NCBI RefSeq assembly: GCF_913064665.1
Contig: NZ_CAJYBT010000012.1
Coordinates: forward strand, 34,170 to 98,169
DNA: 64,000 nt
From: an uncultured Thioclava sp.
GTDB lineage: Bacteria; Pseudomonadota; Alphaproteobacteria; Rhodobacterales; Rhodobacteraceae
Reading direction: 5' to 3'
Shown: positions 48,356 to 57,625 of the stretch, piece by piece
Layout: the number at the start of each line of letters is the position of its first letter
How positions within the stretch are numbered: position 1 is the first letter of the stretch
The notes under the pieces: generated by a model
The model's database searches: none
What the model saw: only the letters and a program-made list of their open reading frames with translations
Told to the model about the DNA's origin: nothing
Made by a program: the position numbers and the translations under genes

Positions 48356-50191
48356 TCACTCAGGCAGGATACGCACGCCGCCCTTGGCTGCAGAACTGGC
48401 CAGCAACGCGTAGGCCTTGAGCGCAGTCGAAACAGCGCGCTTGCGCGGCGCCGCAGGTTTCCAAGGCAGCGGCCCTTTGGCCGCGCGGCGCGCAGCCAGC
48501 GTCGCCTCATCGACGGCCAGATGAATCGTACGACCAGGAATATCGATCTCGATCGTATCGCCGCTTTCCACCAGCCCAATCAGCCCGCCCTCTTCGGCCT
48601 CGGGACTGACATGGCCAATGGACAGACCCGAGGTGCCTCCCGAGAACCGCCCATCCGTCAACAGCGCGCATTTTGCCCCCAACCCTTTGGATTTCAAATA
48701 AGAGGTCGGATAGAGCATCTCTTGCATGCCCGGCCCGCCACGTGGCCCCTCATAGCGGATGACGACTACGTCGCCCTCAACAACTTTGCCCGTCAGAATG
48801 GCCGAAACTGCATCGTCTTGGCTTTCGTAGACCTTGGCTGGGCCTGAGAATTTCAGGATCGAGTCATCTACACCTGCGGTTTTCACGATGCAGCCCTGGG
48901 TCGCGATATTGCCCGACAGAACGGCCAAGCCGCCATCTTTGGAAAACGCATGTTCGGCCGAACGGATCACGCCCGCTTTGCGATCACGATCCGTTTCCTT
49001 GTAGCGATTTTGCGTCGAGAAGGCCTGTGTTGTGCGCACGCCGCCGGGCGCTGCGCGATAAAACGCATCGACCGCATCGTCATTGGCGCTCACGACATCC
49101 CATTTCGCCAATGCTTCGCCCATCGTCTCGGAATGGACAGTGCGCGTGTTTTCGTGGATCAGGCCTGCGCGGTTCATCTCGCCCAGAATGCCCATGATGC
49201 CACCGGCGCGGTGAACGTCTTCCATGTGAACATCTTGCTTGGCAGGCGCGACCTTGCACAAGACGGGAACCTTGCGCGACAGCCGGTCGATATCGTCCAT
49301 CGTGAAATCAACCTCACCTTCATGGGCGATCGCCAGCAGGTGCAACACGGTATTGGTGGACCCGCCCATCGCGATATCGAGGCTCATCGCGTTCTCAAAG
49401 GCCTCGAAGGTGGCGATCTCGCGCGGCAGCAGGCCCTTGTCTTCCAACTCATAGTGACGACGCGTAATCTCGACGATCTTGCGGCCGGCCTCAAGGAACA
49501 GCTCCTTGCGATCGGCATGGGTCGCCAGCATCGAGCCATTGCCCGGCAGCGCCAGACCCAGCGCCTCGGCCAGACAGTTCATCGAGTTGGCCGTGAACAT
49601 CCCCGAGCAAGACCCGCAGGTTGGGCAGGCATTGGCCTCCATCTCGGCAACTTGCGCATCGGTGTATTTGTCGTCCGCCGCGATCACCATCGCATCGACC
49701 AGATCTACGGCGCGCTCGAGATCGTCAATCGTGACCTTGCCCGCCTCCATCGGCCCACCGGAGACGAAGATCACTGGAATGTTCAGGCGCATCGCCGCCA
49801 TCATCATGCCAGGGGTGATCTTGTCGCAATTGGAAATGCACACCATCGCATCGGCACAATGCGCATTAACCATATATTCAACCGAATCCGCGATGATCTC
49901 GCGCGAGGGCAGCGAATAAAGCATCCCGTCATGGCCCATCGCGATGCCGTCATCGACCGCGATGGTGTTGAATTCCTTGGCAACCCCGCCCGCGTTTTCA
50001 ATTTCGCGGGCGACCATCTGGCCCAGATCTTTGAGGTGGACGTGACCGGGCACGAATTGCGTGAACGAGTTCACAACGGCGATGATCGGCTTGCCGAAAT
50101 CGTCGTCGGTCATGCCTGTGGCGCGCCACAGGCCCCGCGCGCCTGCCATATTGCGCCCATGGGTGGATTTGCGGGAACGATAATAGGCCAT
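48356..50191 (-). CDS. ilvD: Dihydroxy-acid dehydratase
   Basis: 611 residues; makes 2-keto acids for valine, leucine and isoleucine from dihydroxy acids. Iron-sulfur cysteines are visible in [14 protein letters not shown] and [28 protein letters not shown] and the C-terminal [20 protein letters not shown] are family signatures. The N-terminus [20 protein letters not shown] is canonical. It is monocistronic, terminated by the hairpin at 48281-48313. Confidence 0.97.
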   Translation of the reverse strand: MAYYRSRKSTHGRNMAGARGLWRATGMTDDDFGKPIIAVVNSFTQFVPGHVHLKDLGQMVAREIENAGGVAKEFNTIAVDDGIAMGHDGMLYSLPSREIIADSVEYMVNAHCADAMVCISNCDKITPGMMMAAMRLNIPVIFVSGGPMEAGKVTIDDLERAVDLVDAMVIAADDKYTDAQVAEMEANACPTCGSCSGMFTANSMNCLAEALGLALPGNGSMLATHADRKELFLEAGRKIVEITRRHYELEDKGLLPREIATFEAFENAMSLDIAMGGSTNTVLHLLAIAHEGEVDFTMDDIDRLSRKVPVLCKVAPAKQDVHMEDVHRAGGIMGILGEMNRAGLIHENTRTVHSETMGEALAKWDVVSANDDAVDAFYRAAPGGVRTTQAFSTQNRYKETDRDRKAGVIRSAEHAFSKDGGLAVLSGNIATQGCIVKTAGVDDSILKFSGPAKVYESQDDAVSAILTGKVVEGDVVVIRYEGPRGGPGMQEMLYPTSYLKSKGLGAKCALLTDGRFSGGTSGLSIGHVSPEAEEGGLIGLVESGDTIEIDIPGRTIHLAVDEATLAARRAAKGPLPWKPAAPRKRAVSTALKAYALLASSAAKGGVRILPE

Positions 50192-50289
50192 GGATTTTTC
50201 CGTTTCTGTCGCGCCCGGGTGAGTGCGGGCAATTTCCTGTCGTCGATCTCAATATAGCATGCCAAAAGCGTTGAACAGGCCCCGACAGA

Positions 50290-50793
50290 TCAGAGAGCGG
50301 TGCGCCAATCTGCATATCCCGCTCGCATCAGAGCATCGCGTGCTGTCTGGAAGGCCGGGCGGTCGGCTTGTGGATCGGGCAGGGGGGCGATGTGGGCAAG
50401 ATCGTCCAGTGCCAGCCCATGTTCGCGCCGCCCCGCCCGGATCAGTGCAAGATACCATGCGAAAGGCGCAAGGCCGTCGGCGCGGATCAGCGCGCGATAC
50501 GTGAAGGCGCGGGGGCCAGCGCTTAGTGTGAGTTCAATTTTCTCGTAATGCTTGCCCGCCCCTTCGGCGTCGTCCAGCGCAGGAATATCGGTGGGCGCGA
50601 TATCATAGAGCACCCCCACGGCGCCCCCTCTGCCCGGCGTGATCGTCGCCTTGCCCGACCCATCGCGCCCGCGTTTCGAGAAATCGAGGCTGTGCCCGGG
50701 AACCCGCGTCGTCCCGATCACGCGCGCCGAGGGGCAACGGGCGGCGAGTCGTGAGGTGAGCAGGTTGGAGCCGTAGGCGAGGTAGCAGGGCAT
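50290..50793 (-). CDS. Gamma-glutamylcyclotransferase-like protein
   Basis: 167 residues of the GGCT/AIG2 fold: the substrate loop YGSNLLTSRLAARCPSA (7-23) and the catalytic Glu region DDAEGAGKHYEKIEL (about 75-89). Expected to form 5-oxoproline from gamma-glutamyl dipeptides, though many small family members have unknown substrates. Ends 98 bp upstream of ilvD, on the same strand. Start ATG 50793 has no strong ribosome site. Confidence 0.82.
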   Translation of the reverse strand: MPCYLAYGSNLLTSRLAARCPSARVIGTTRVPGHSLDFSKRGRDGSGKATITPGRGGAVGVLYDIAPTDIPALDDAEGAGKHYEKIELTLSAGPRAFTYRALIRADGLAPFAWYLALIRAGRREHGLALDDLAHIAPLPDPQADRPAFQTARDALMRAGYADWRTAL

Positions 50794-50970
50794 CTGGTCA
50801 CATTAGCGATGCATCTAGCGCGCGGGAAGGGAGGAGGCGGCTTTAGGTGCGCGTTCGGTTCTTGGCAATAAGGGCTGCGCCCGATCCTGGGTGGGCGCTT
50901 CGCAACAGTGGTTCAAGTTGCTTTATTTCTCAATTCCGTTGGGCGGCCGTGCGATGTGAAGCGGTACAAA

Positions 50971-51000
50971 AGCGCCCTCCCGGGGGGAGGGTCGGGCGCT
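50971..51000 (-). terminator. Rho-independent terminator after the parE-protease unit
   Basis: On the minus strand the GC-rich AGCGCCC...GGGCGCT stem with an inner CCCTCCC-CCC-GGGAGGG alternative is followed by TTTTG. It begins 28 bp past the protease-like stop. Confidence 0.7.
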
Positions 51001-51028
51001 GCCCGAGCTGGTCGCCCGGGCGGAACCT

Positions 51029-51796
51029 TTAATCCATGGCTTTCACAATGAGTTTTGCGATTTGCTGCCGACTCAGGAAATGAAAAAGACTGCGTGTCGC
51101 ATTCGTAATAATCCCTGCAAAAAAAACTTTTGGCTTCAGATCGAGTAGTTGAACGCCAAATACTGGCCCTCCACTCATACCGACTGGATCGAATTCCAGC
51201 GATGGTTGCGGGCGAAATGCCAGCCTGTTGGGAAGGTAAGGAGTGGATTGCTCTCCTCCCACGCCATAGGGAGCTGCTTCATAGCTCGAAACGTCGAAAT
51301 CGATCGTATTTATGTGACCCGGGTATCCTATAGCAAAGATGATCTGAGGCTCGGGCAATCTTTCGATGGAGAGTTCTTGGTCGAGCCTGTACCATGAGTG
51401 TGATGGAAGGCTCCTTGATCGCACCGTATCAGTAAATTCGAACACGACCGCATCAAGGTCTGTTCCCTGCTCTCTATTGTTCTGAAAAATCGCAGAGTGA
51501 GAGGTCGCGAATCTCGAAGTCGAGGAGTTGTGAATGCATAATTGGTTGAAGTCGTAACGATTAATTCTGAGTTGATGATCAGTGGTGATAGCGAAGTAGC
51601 GATCTCCTACACGCACTCTCGTAAGTGAACCTGCTTTCGAAACGTCGAAGGGTTCGAAGCCGTTTGTGTGAAAAAGTGCAGGTTCTGCAAAACGCCTAAG
51701 ATGCTCCCCCAAAGAGTTCGCAGGAATAAGGAGACCGGTGACCTCTACAGCTGTATGCAGCTTACTTCCGAGGATCGTTTCTAGATTTATGTTCAA
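51029..51796 (-). CDS. Trypsin-like serine protease-fold protein, low GC, coupled to parE
   Basis: 255 residues, no signal peptide. I recognise a degenerate chymotrypsin-like pattern: His74 in FAITTDHQL, Asp115 in TDLDAVVFEF and Ser208 in GMSGGPVFG, in the right order and rough spacing for a catalytic triad; FAIGYPG precedes the Ser motif, as in bacterial trypsin-like proteins. Fold and activity are inferred. Start is TTG 51796, overlapping the parE stop, with GAGGAG inside the parE end at 8-nt spacing. Two 60-base lines counted inside the gene are 47-48% GC, below the surrounding genes, and codons such as ATA, AGG and AGA are frequent, suggesting recent acquisition. The terminator at 50971-51000 closes the unit. 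Confidence 0.65.
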   Translation of the reverse strand: MNINLETILGSKLHTAVEVTGLLIPANSLGEHLRRFAEPALFHTNGFEPFDVSKAGSLTRVRVGDRYFAITTDHQLRINRYDFNQLCIHNSSTSRFATSHSAIFQNNREQGTDLDAVVFEFTDTVRSRSLPSHSWYRLDQELSIERLPEPQIIFAIGYPGHINTIDFDVSSYEAAPYGVGGEQSTPYLPNRLAFRPQPSLEFDPVGMSGGPVFGVQLLDLKPKVFFAGIITNATRSLFHFLSRQQIAKLIVKAMD

Positions 51797-53748
51797 ACAT
51801 CCAGCTCCTCCACGAACTGCGCGTTCTCGGAAATATACTGGAAACGCAGCTCGGGTTTCTTGCCCATCAGGCGTTCGACAAGATCGTCGGTCTCGCCGGG
51901 CATGTCATCATGCAGGGTGACGCGGATTAGCTTGCGGGTTTCGGGGTTCATTGTGGTGTCTTTCAGGTCTTTGGCATCCATCTCGCCAAGCCCTTTAAAC
52001 CGCTGCACGTCAATTTTCCCTTTGCCGCCCAGACCTTTAGCCATCATCTCATCTTTTTCTGCGTCATCCGAGACATACAGCCGTTTCGCCCCTTGGGTCA
52101 GACGATAGAGCGGTGGGCAGGCTAGATAGAGGTGGCCCTGATCAATCATCGGGCGCATCTGGGTGAAGAAAAACGTCATCAGCAGGGCCGCGATATGCGC
52201 GCCGTCAACATCCGCGTCGGTCATGATGATGATCTTGTCATAGCGCAGATCGTCGATGTTGAACCGCGTTCCCAGCCCGACACCCAAAGCCTGCGTCAGG
52301 TCGCTGATCTCTTGGTTGGAGCCAAGTTTCGAACTCGCCGCGCCCAGCACGTTCAGGATCTTGCCGCGCAGCGGCAGCAGTGCCTGATTCTTGCGGTCGC
52401 GTGCCATCTTGGCCGATCCACCTGCCGAGTCGCCCTCGACGATGAACAGCTCGGTATTCGCGCGGTTGGTGGCCGAACAATCGACCAGCTTGCCGGGCAG
52501 GCGCAGCTTTTTGGTGGCGGTTTTGCGTTGCGTTTCCTTTTCCTGACGGCGTTTCAGCCGCTCTTCCGAGCGCAGCACAAGGAAATCAAGAATCGCACCG
52601 GCGGATTTCGTGTCCGAGGCCAGCCAGTTGTCGAAGTGGTCGCGCACCGCACCTTCGACAAGACGGTGAGCCTCAACCGTAGCCAGCCGGTCTTTGGTTT
52701 GGCCGACGAATTCCGGTTCGCGGATGAAACAGCTGACCAGCGCGCAGCCGCCTGTGATCAGGTCTTCGCGCGTGATCTGGCTGGCTTTTTTATTGTTCAC
52801 CAACTCGCCATAGGCGCGAATCCCCTTGAGAATCGCCGCCCAGAACCCGGCTTCGTGGGTGCCGCCCTCGGGCGTGGGCACGGTATTACAGTAAGATTGG
52901 ATGAAGCCATCGCGCGACGGCGTCCAGTTGATCGCCCATTCGACTTGTCCGGGCACGCCGAATTTTTCCTGAAACTTCACCTTTCCGGCGAAGGGGCGAT
53001 CGGCATAGGTGCTGGCGCCGCCGAGGGTCTCGGTCAGGTAATCCGACAAGCCACCCGGGAAATGGAACACGGCCTCGGCGGGGGTTTCACCATCGTCGAT
53101 TTCGGTCTTCCAGCGAATTTCAACGCCCGAGAACAGATAGGCCTTGGAGCGCACCATTTTCATCATGCGCGCGGGCTTGAAGCGGTGATGACCAAAGATT
53201 TGCGCATCCGCATGGAAGGTGGTGGTGGTGCCGCGCCGGTTGGGGGCGGCGCCGATCTTTTGCACCGGGCCTTCGGGGATGCCGCGCGAAAAGCGTTGCT
53301 CGTAAAGCTCTTTGTTTTTGGCAACTTGCACGATCATCACATCTGACAGCGCGTTCACAACCGAGGCCCCAACGCCATGCAAACCGCCCGAGGTTTCATA
53401 GGCATCGCCCGAGAATTTCCCGCCCGCATGTAGCGTGCACAAGATCACCTCAAGCGCGGATTTGCCGGGGAATTTCGGGTGGGGATCAATCGGGATGCCA
53501 CGGCCATTGTCGCGCACGACAACGGAATAATCGGCCAGCAATTCGACCTCGATGCGCGTGGCATGGCCGGCAACCGCCTCATCCATCGAGTTATCAAGAA
53601 CCTCGGCCACAAGATGGTGTAGCGCGCGCTCATCCGTGCCGCCGATATACATGCCGGGGCGTTTGCGGACTGGCTCCAGTCCTTCGAGTACCTCAATCGA
53701 AGAGGCGTCGTAGCTATCGGTTTTGGGCGTCAGGAGATCGTCGGCCAT
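51793..53748 (-). CDS. parE: DNA topoisomerase IV subunit B
   Basis: 651 residues; ATPase subunit of the chromosome-decatenating type II topoisomerase. GHKL motifs LDNSMDEA (ATP-base Asn region), VVRDNGRGIP and GGLHGVGASVVNALS, followed by the TOPRIM part FIVEGDSAGGSAKMARDR and MTDADVDGAHIAALL, and C-terminal MNPETRKL. ParE is chosen over GyrB by the short TOPRIM region and the QALLPLRGKILNV segment context. ATG 53748 follows GAGG; an upstream extension lacks a site. Encodes the upstream partner of the coupled protease-like gene; parC is not in the window. Confidence 0.93.
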   Translation of the reverse strand: MADDLLTPKTDSYDASSIEVLEGLEPVRKRPGMYIGGTDERALHHLVAEVLDNSMDEAVAGHATRIEVELLADYSVVVRDNGRGIPIDPHPKFPGKSALEVILCTLHAGGKFSGDAYETSGGLHGVGASVVNALSDVMIVQVAKNKELYEQRFSRGIPEGPVQKIGAAPNRRGTTTTFHADAQIFGHHRFKPARMMKMVRSKAYLFSGVEIRWKTEIDDGETPAEAVFHFPGGLSDYLTETLGGASTYADRPFAGKVKFQEKFGVPGQVEWAINWTPSRDGFIQSYCNTVPTPEGGTHEAGFWAAILKGIRAYGELVNNKKASQITREDLITGGCALVSCFIREPEFVGQTKDRLATVEAHRLVEGAVRDHFDNWLASDTKSAGAILDFLVLRSEERLKRRQEKETQRKTATKKLRLPGKLVDCSATNRANTELFIVEGDSAGGSAKMARDRKNQALLPLRGKILNVLGAASSKLGSNQEISDLTQALGVGLGTRFNIDDLRYDKIIIMTDADVDGAHIAALLMTFFFTQMRPMIDQGHLYLACPPLYRLTQGAKRLYVSDDAEKDEMMAKGLGGKGKIDVQRFKGLGEMDAKDLKDTTMNPETRKLIRVTLHDDMPGETDDLVERLMGKKPELRFQYISENAQFVEELDV

Positions 53749-53864
53749 GCTCGCATCCTCTTGTGGTTTGTTACACCACAGATACAGCAGGTAGGGGCGG
53801 GGGGGCAAGAACACCCCTCCGCCCCTTTCTCACCGCAGGCCCCACACCCGCGGATCAAAGACGC

Positions 53865-54215
53865 TTAGGTGATACTCGTCATTAGCAGCATCGACCCCAC
53901 AGCCATGGCTATTCCGAGCACCTCTCGCACGGCAGGTTGCCCGCCGAACAAAAGCACACCAATCGTCACAAGCGCCAACATCGTGAAAAGCGATGCAGAA
54001 GCCGTATCTTGCGCCAAGGAGACATGGCGCAACGCAAGAACCCAAGCTGCCGCGGCAGCGGCAAAGACCATGGTGCCGAGGAAGATAAACGGCCCATGCA
54101 GGGCAACGCGCCTGCCAGACACTGGACGCATGAGACGCTCGCTTGCAATCACCCCAAGTACCGCAAGCAGGCAAATCCCATATGCCAGAAGGCCCAACAT
54201 CACCGAACTCTGCAT
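53865..54215 (-). CDS. Small DMT/SMR-like membrane protein
   Basis: 116 residues, four predicted transmembrane helices (about 4-24, 38-62, 68-88, 95-114) in the size range of small multidrug resistance and short EamA-type transporters. GGGAG lies 8 bp upstream of ATG 54215. The membrane-buried Glu of SMR pumps is not visible at its usual place, so I do not call it a drug exporter. Substrate unknown; no partner gene next to it. Confidence 0.65.
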   Translation of the reverse strand: MQSSVMLGLLAYGICLLAVLGVIASERLMRPVSGRRVALHGPFIFLGTMVFAAAAAAWVLALRHVSLAQDTASASLFTMLALVTIGVLLFGGQPAVREVLGIAMAVGSMLLMTSIT

Positions 54216-54419
54216 CTTTTCACTCCCTCACACTGACGTAAGGGAAGCACGTTCACCAAGCGGAATCCGAGCGGGTTGCGGAAATCCTGACTGACGGTTC
54301 CGGAGAACCTGACTAAAAAGTTAGGTTTGGCATGAGCAAATGCCCAATGGCTGGGCAATGCCTATGGTCAAGACGCGGTCAGGTCGCGAATCGCCCCGCG
54401 AGACCGGTTCGATTCGCGT

Positions 54420-55079
54420 TCAAACCGGCTCGGCTTGAAACTGCGCCCACATCGCGCGAAACCCTGCGCGGGCGTGGCACAGCTTGAGCCATTGAGCGAG
54501 GCGCGGGTAGGCGTCGAGGAACGCTGCGTGATCGGTTCCGTAGCGCAGAATCTCGGCCGTATTGATATCGGCAACGGTGAAACGCCCGCCAACCATGTGG
54601 CTGTGATCTGCGAGATGGGCCTCTAGCGCCTCCAGCGGACGCGCAAGCTTGGCGGTCAGATTTGCAATTTCACGCGCACCAGCGTCGGTGTCTTGCTCTT
54701 TGCGCCGATACACAAAGCTCAGCGCAAGCGAATCTGCCTCAATCCAAGTGGCAGCGAACAGGGCCCATTGCTCCATCAGGGCAAGTTCGCGTTCATTGGC
54801 GGGGGCCAACGGGCCGCCTGCCTTGCGCGCCAGATGCAGGTTGATCGCCAGCGATTCCGACAAGATCAGCCCATCGTCTTCCAGTACCGGGATCGCGCCC
54901 ATCGGAGAGAGGCGGCGAAACTCGGGGGAGCGGGTGTTGAGCGCGGCATCAGGGGCCAGCGGATCCTTGAAACGGTTGGCTTGCACCACGCGCTTGAGCT
55001 TGAAGGGCAGCTTGGTCTCTTCGAGCAGCCAAAGTGTGCGGCTCGCGCGAGAATGGTAGTTTCCGTAAACTGTAAGCAT
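54420..55079 (-). CDS. Glutathione S-transferase family protein
   Basis: 219 residues: N-terminal thioredoxin-like domain (MLTVYGNYHSRASRTLWLLEE, shown by VYGNYHSRASRT at 4-15) with a cis-Pro segment MGAIPVLEDDGLILSES, then an all-alpha C-terminal domain (about 85-219). Start ATG 55079 follows GGAGGG; a 27-codon extension is rejected. Divergent from ppk2. Specific substrate not deducible. Confidence 0.88.
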   Translation of the reverse strand: MLTVYGNYHSRASRTLWLLEETKLPFKLKRVVQANRFKDPLAPDAALNTRSPEFRRLSPMGAIPVLEDDGLILSESLAINLHLARKAGGPLAPANERELALMEQWALFAATWIEADSLALSFVYRRKEQDTDAGAREIANLTAKLARPLEALEAHLADHSHMVGGRFTVADINTAEILRYGTDHAAFLDAYPRLAQWLKLCHARAGFRAMWAQFQAEPV

Positions 55080-55220
55080 CTGACCCTCCGCTATCAGGCG
55101 ATATGGCGGTTTTTCTGGGCGAATGAAAAGCCCCCTCAGCGCCTTCTTGACTCGTATCAAGGCAGATCACGCGGCTTTGTTCTAGGCTAGAAACGGTTTT
55201 GATCAGTAGGGATATGTGTG

Positions 55221-56252
55221 ATGAATAAAACGGTAATCGGTTCAACAGAGCAAAAGACCCAAGCCAAGGCGGAGTCGCAATCGACGGCGCAAGTGGTGGT
55301 CGAAAAACCTGCTGACCCCAGCGATCCGCATCCTGCGATTGCGCCGGGAGACGCGGCGACACAAGGTCCGCAAAGCTTTCCGCGCGTTGATCCGAATGCC
55401 GTTCGGCTGGCTTTTGAGACGGGAAGATACCCCTATCGGAGTCGGATGCGCCGCGCCCAATACGAGCGCGAGAAAGCGCAGATTCAGGCCGAGTTGCTGA
55501 AGGTTCAGAAATGGGCGCTTGAGACGGGCCAGAAATTCGTGATCCTGTTCGAAGGCCGCGACGCTGCGGGCAAGGGCGGCACGATCAAACGCTTTACCGA
55601 ACATCTCAATCCGCGCTTTGCCCGTGTGGTGGCCCTGAATAAGCCGACCGAAGAAGAGCGCGGGCAATGGTATTTTCAGCGCTATATCAGCCATCTTCCG
55701 ACGGCCGGAGAGATGACGTTTTATGATCGCAGTTGGTATAATCGCGCGGGCGTGGAGCGGGTGATGGGCTTTTGCTCGCCCTCGGAATATCTTGAGTTCA
55801 TGCGCCAGACCCCGGAACTGGAGCGGATGTTTGTGCGCTCGGGGATACGGCTTTACAAATATTGGTTCTCGGTGACGCAGAACGAACAGCGCGCCCGTTT
55901 CAAATCACGCGAAACCGACCCGCTGAAGCGCTGGAAGCTTTCGCCAATCGACCTTGCGAGCCTTGGAAAATGGGACGATTACACCGAGGCGAAAGAAGCG
56001 ATGTTCTTTTACACCGACACCGCCGATGCGCCGTGGACCATCGTGAAATCGAACGACAAGAAACGGGCGCGGCTCAACTGCATGCGTCATTTCCTGTCAA
56101 CGCTCGATTATCCCGATAAAGACTACGAAGTCGCGTCGGGGCCTGACCCGCTGATCGTTGGCCATGCCAGTCATGTGGTTCAATCTGCCGATCATATTTT
56201 TGGCACTTCGCTGCATCCCGATCAGCGCAAGCGGGCTAAACCTGCGGGCTAA
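55221..56252 (+). CDS. ppk2: Polyphosphate kinase 2
   Basis: 343 residues, one PPK2 domain after a disordered Lys/Gln-rich N-terminus of about 60 residues. Walker A FEGRDAAGKGGTIKR (about 115-129), Walker B FYDRSWYNRAGVERVMGF and the lid region with EQRARFKSRETDPLKRWKLS. Transfers phosphate between polyphosphate and NDP/NMP; the subclass (I-III) is not decided. ATG 55221 preferred to the GTG directly before it. Single-domain length is typical of class I. Confidence 0.92.
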   Translation: MNKTVIGSTEQKTQAKAESQSTAQVVVEKPADPSDPHPAIAPGDAATQGPQSFPRVDPNAVRLAFETGRYPYRSRMRRAQYEREKAQIQAELLKVQKWALETGQKFVILFEGRDAAGKGGTIKRFTEHLNPRFARVVALNKPTEEERGQWYFQRYISHLPTAGEMTFYDRSWYNRAGVERVMGFCSPSEYLEFMRQTPELERMFVRSGIRLYKYWFSVTQNEQRARFKSRETDPLKRWKLSPIDLASLGKWDDYTEAKEAMFFYTDTADAPWTIVKSNDKKRARLNCMRHFLSTLDYPDKDYEVASGPDPLIVGHASHVVQSADHIFGTSLHPDQRKRAKPAG

Positions 56253-56331
56253 TCACGTCTATGCGTCCCGTGCACGGGTTGCCGCGCCCGAATTGCGGCC
56301 CATGTCTTGAGGTCGCAAGCAGGAGAACATG

Positions 56332-56931
56332 ATGAGCTGGAACGCACGCTTCGCAGGTGAGGATTATGTGTACGGCAAGGCGCCCGCTGCTTTCGTGGCG
56401 GCGCAGGCGTGGCGCATCGCGCCGGGCGCCAAGATGCTATCGATTGCCGAAGGAGAGGGGCGCAATTCGGTGTTTCTGGCCGAGCAAGGTGTGGTGATGA
56501 CCGCGCTTGAGCAGGCCTCGAATGCACGGGCCAAGGCGCTTCATCTGGCGCAAGAGCGCGGGGTCACTCTGACGTTCATCGACGCGGATTTACGCGGCTA
56601 TGACTGGCCCGAAGCCGAGTATGACGCGGTGCTTGCCTGTTTCATTCAGTTTGCAGACCCAGCGTTTCGTGCCGAGATCTTCGATGGCATCGCGCGCGCA
56701 CTCAAGCCGGGCGGAATCGTCTTGATCCACGGGTTTGCCAAACGCCAGCCTAGCTACGGCAGCGGTGGGCCCGGCGTGGTTGAGCAACTGTATGATCTGG
56801 ACCTATTGCGCGCCGCGTTTCCGGGATGGGAGCTGTTGCATCAGGCCGATTACGATGGCGATCTTGACGAGGGGGAGGGCCATTCTGGCCGTGCCGCACT
56901 GGTCGATTTTGTGGCGCGCAAACCCGCTTGA
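56332..56931 (+). CDS. Class I SAM-dependent methyltransferase (TehB/UbiE-like)
   Basis: 199 residues. Motif I is AKMLSIAEGEGRNSVFLAEQG (about 34-54 in part: SIAEGEGRNS, glycine-rich SAM loop with EGEGR), followed by DADLRGYDWPEAEYDAVLACF and GIVLIHGFAKRQ. The opening MSWNARFAGEDYVYGKAPAAF resembles TehB-like and thiol-methyltransferase proteins. Tandem ATGs; 56332 has better spacing to AGGAG. Substrate unknown. Confidence 0.85.
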   Translation: MSWNARFAGEDYVYGKAPAAFVAAQAWRIAPGAKMLSIAEGEGRNSVFLAEQGVVMTALEQASNARAKALHLAQERGVTLTFIDADLRGYDWPEAEYDAVLACFIQFADPAFRAEIFDGIARALKPGGIVLIHGFAKRQPSYGSGGPGVVEQLYDLDLLRAAFPGWELLHQADYDGDLDEGEGHSGRAALVDFVARKPA

Positions 56932-57099
56932 TCCGATTCAGGGGGGCAAGCAACTTGTTAATACGGTCACGCGCTGCGAATCCGTTGCGCGATGGCCGGA
57001 AATTTGTCGATTGGGCGGAAAGTCGCGTAAAATCAAAGAGTTTGCGCCGGCGTCAGCACGTCGCATGTGCTTTTATGCACAAATGTTATGTCTTGGGCG

Positions 57100-57126
57100 T
57101 TTCACGTGTTCGTGTAACATGTGAAA
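57100..57126. promoter_or_regulatory. Inverted repeat upstream of the cytochrome c'/b561 pair
   Basis: TTTCACGTGTT and AACATGTGAAA, complementary at 10 of 11 positions around CGTGT, 37 bp before the cytochrome gene start. Looks like an operator; the regulator is not in the window. Confidence 0.5.
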
Positions 57127-57163
57127 TGAGAACAGTCTGAATTTTCAGTATTTGGAGACTAAG

Positions 57164-57610
57164 ATGCGTAAGACCCTCCTTGCCCTTTGTTTCGTTCTGC
57201 CCGCCGGTATGGTTGCGGCACAATCACCCGAAGATGCGGTGAAGGCCCGTCAGGGCTATTTTGATTTGCTTGGTGCGCAAATGGCGGTGCTGGCGCCGAT
57301 GGCGCAGGGCAAAATGGATTTCGATGCCGCCAAAGCCAAAGTCGCTGCTGACAACCTCGCAGCGCTTGCCAAGGTTGATGTCTCGCCGCTGTTCGTGCCG
57401 GGCACCTCGACCGATGATCTGGGTGACGCGACCCGCGCACTTCCCGCGATCTGGGAAAAGGGCGATGATTTCATGGCCAAAGCCACAGCGATGCACGAAG
57501 CGGCCGCCGCCATGCCTGAAGCTGCGGGCAGCCTTGAGACGCTGCAAGTTGCGGTCGGCCAACTGGGCGGTTCTTGCAAAGGCTGCCACGACAACTTCCG
57601 CGCGAAGTAA
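57164..57610 (+). CDS. Cytochrome c' / c556-type protein
   Basis: 148 residues: Sec signal peptide (about 1-20, ending MVAAQ) and a four-helix bundle with one heme at the C-terminal CKGCH (CXXCH) motif followed by DNFRAK. This is the cytochrome c' fold, soluble in the periplasm, used in electron transfer or NO/CO binding. ATG 57164 has GGAG upstream. It is 15 bp before cytochrome b561, so the two likely form an electron-transfer unit. Confidence 0.9.
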   Translation: MRKTLLALCFVLPAGMVAAQSPEDAVKARQGYFDLLGAQMAVLAPMAQGKMDFDAAKAKVAADNLAALAKVDVSPLFVPGTSTDDLGDATRALPAIWEKGDDFMAKATAMHEAAAAMPEAAGSLETLQVAVGQLGGSCKGCHDNFRAK

Positions 57611-57625
57611 GCAGGACCAGAGCAC

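Noticed and set aside
48950..50257. Plus-strand frame of 435 codons opposite ilvD
   Set aside because: ilvD is certain on the other strand; the antisense frame has no conserved pattern.
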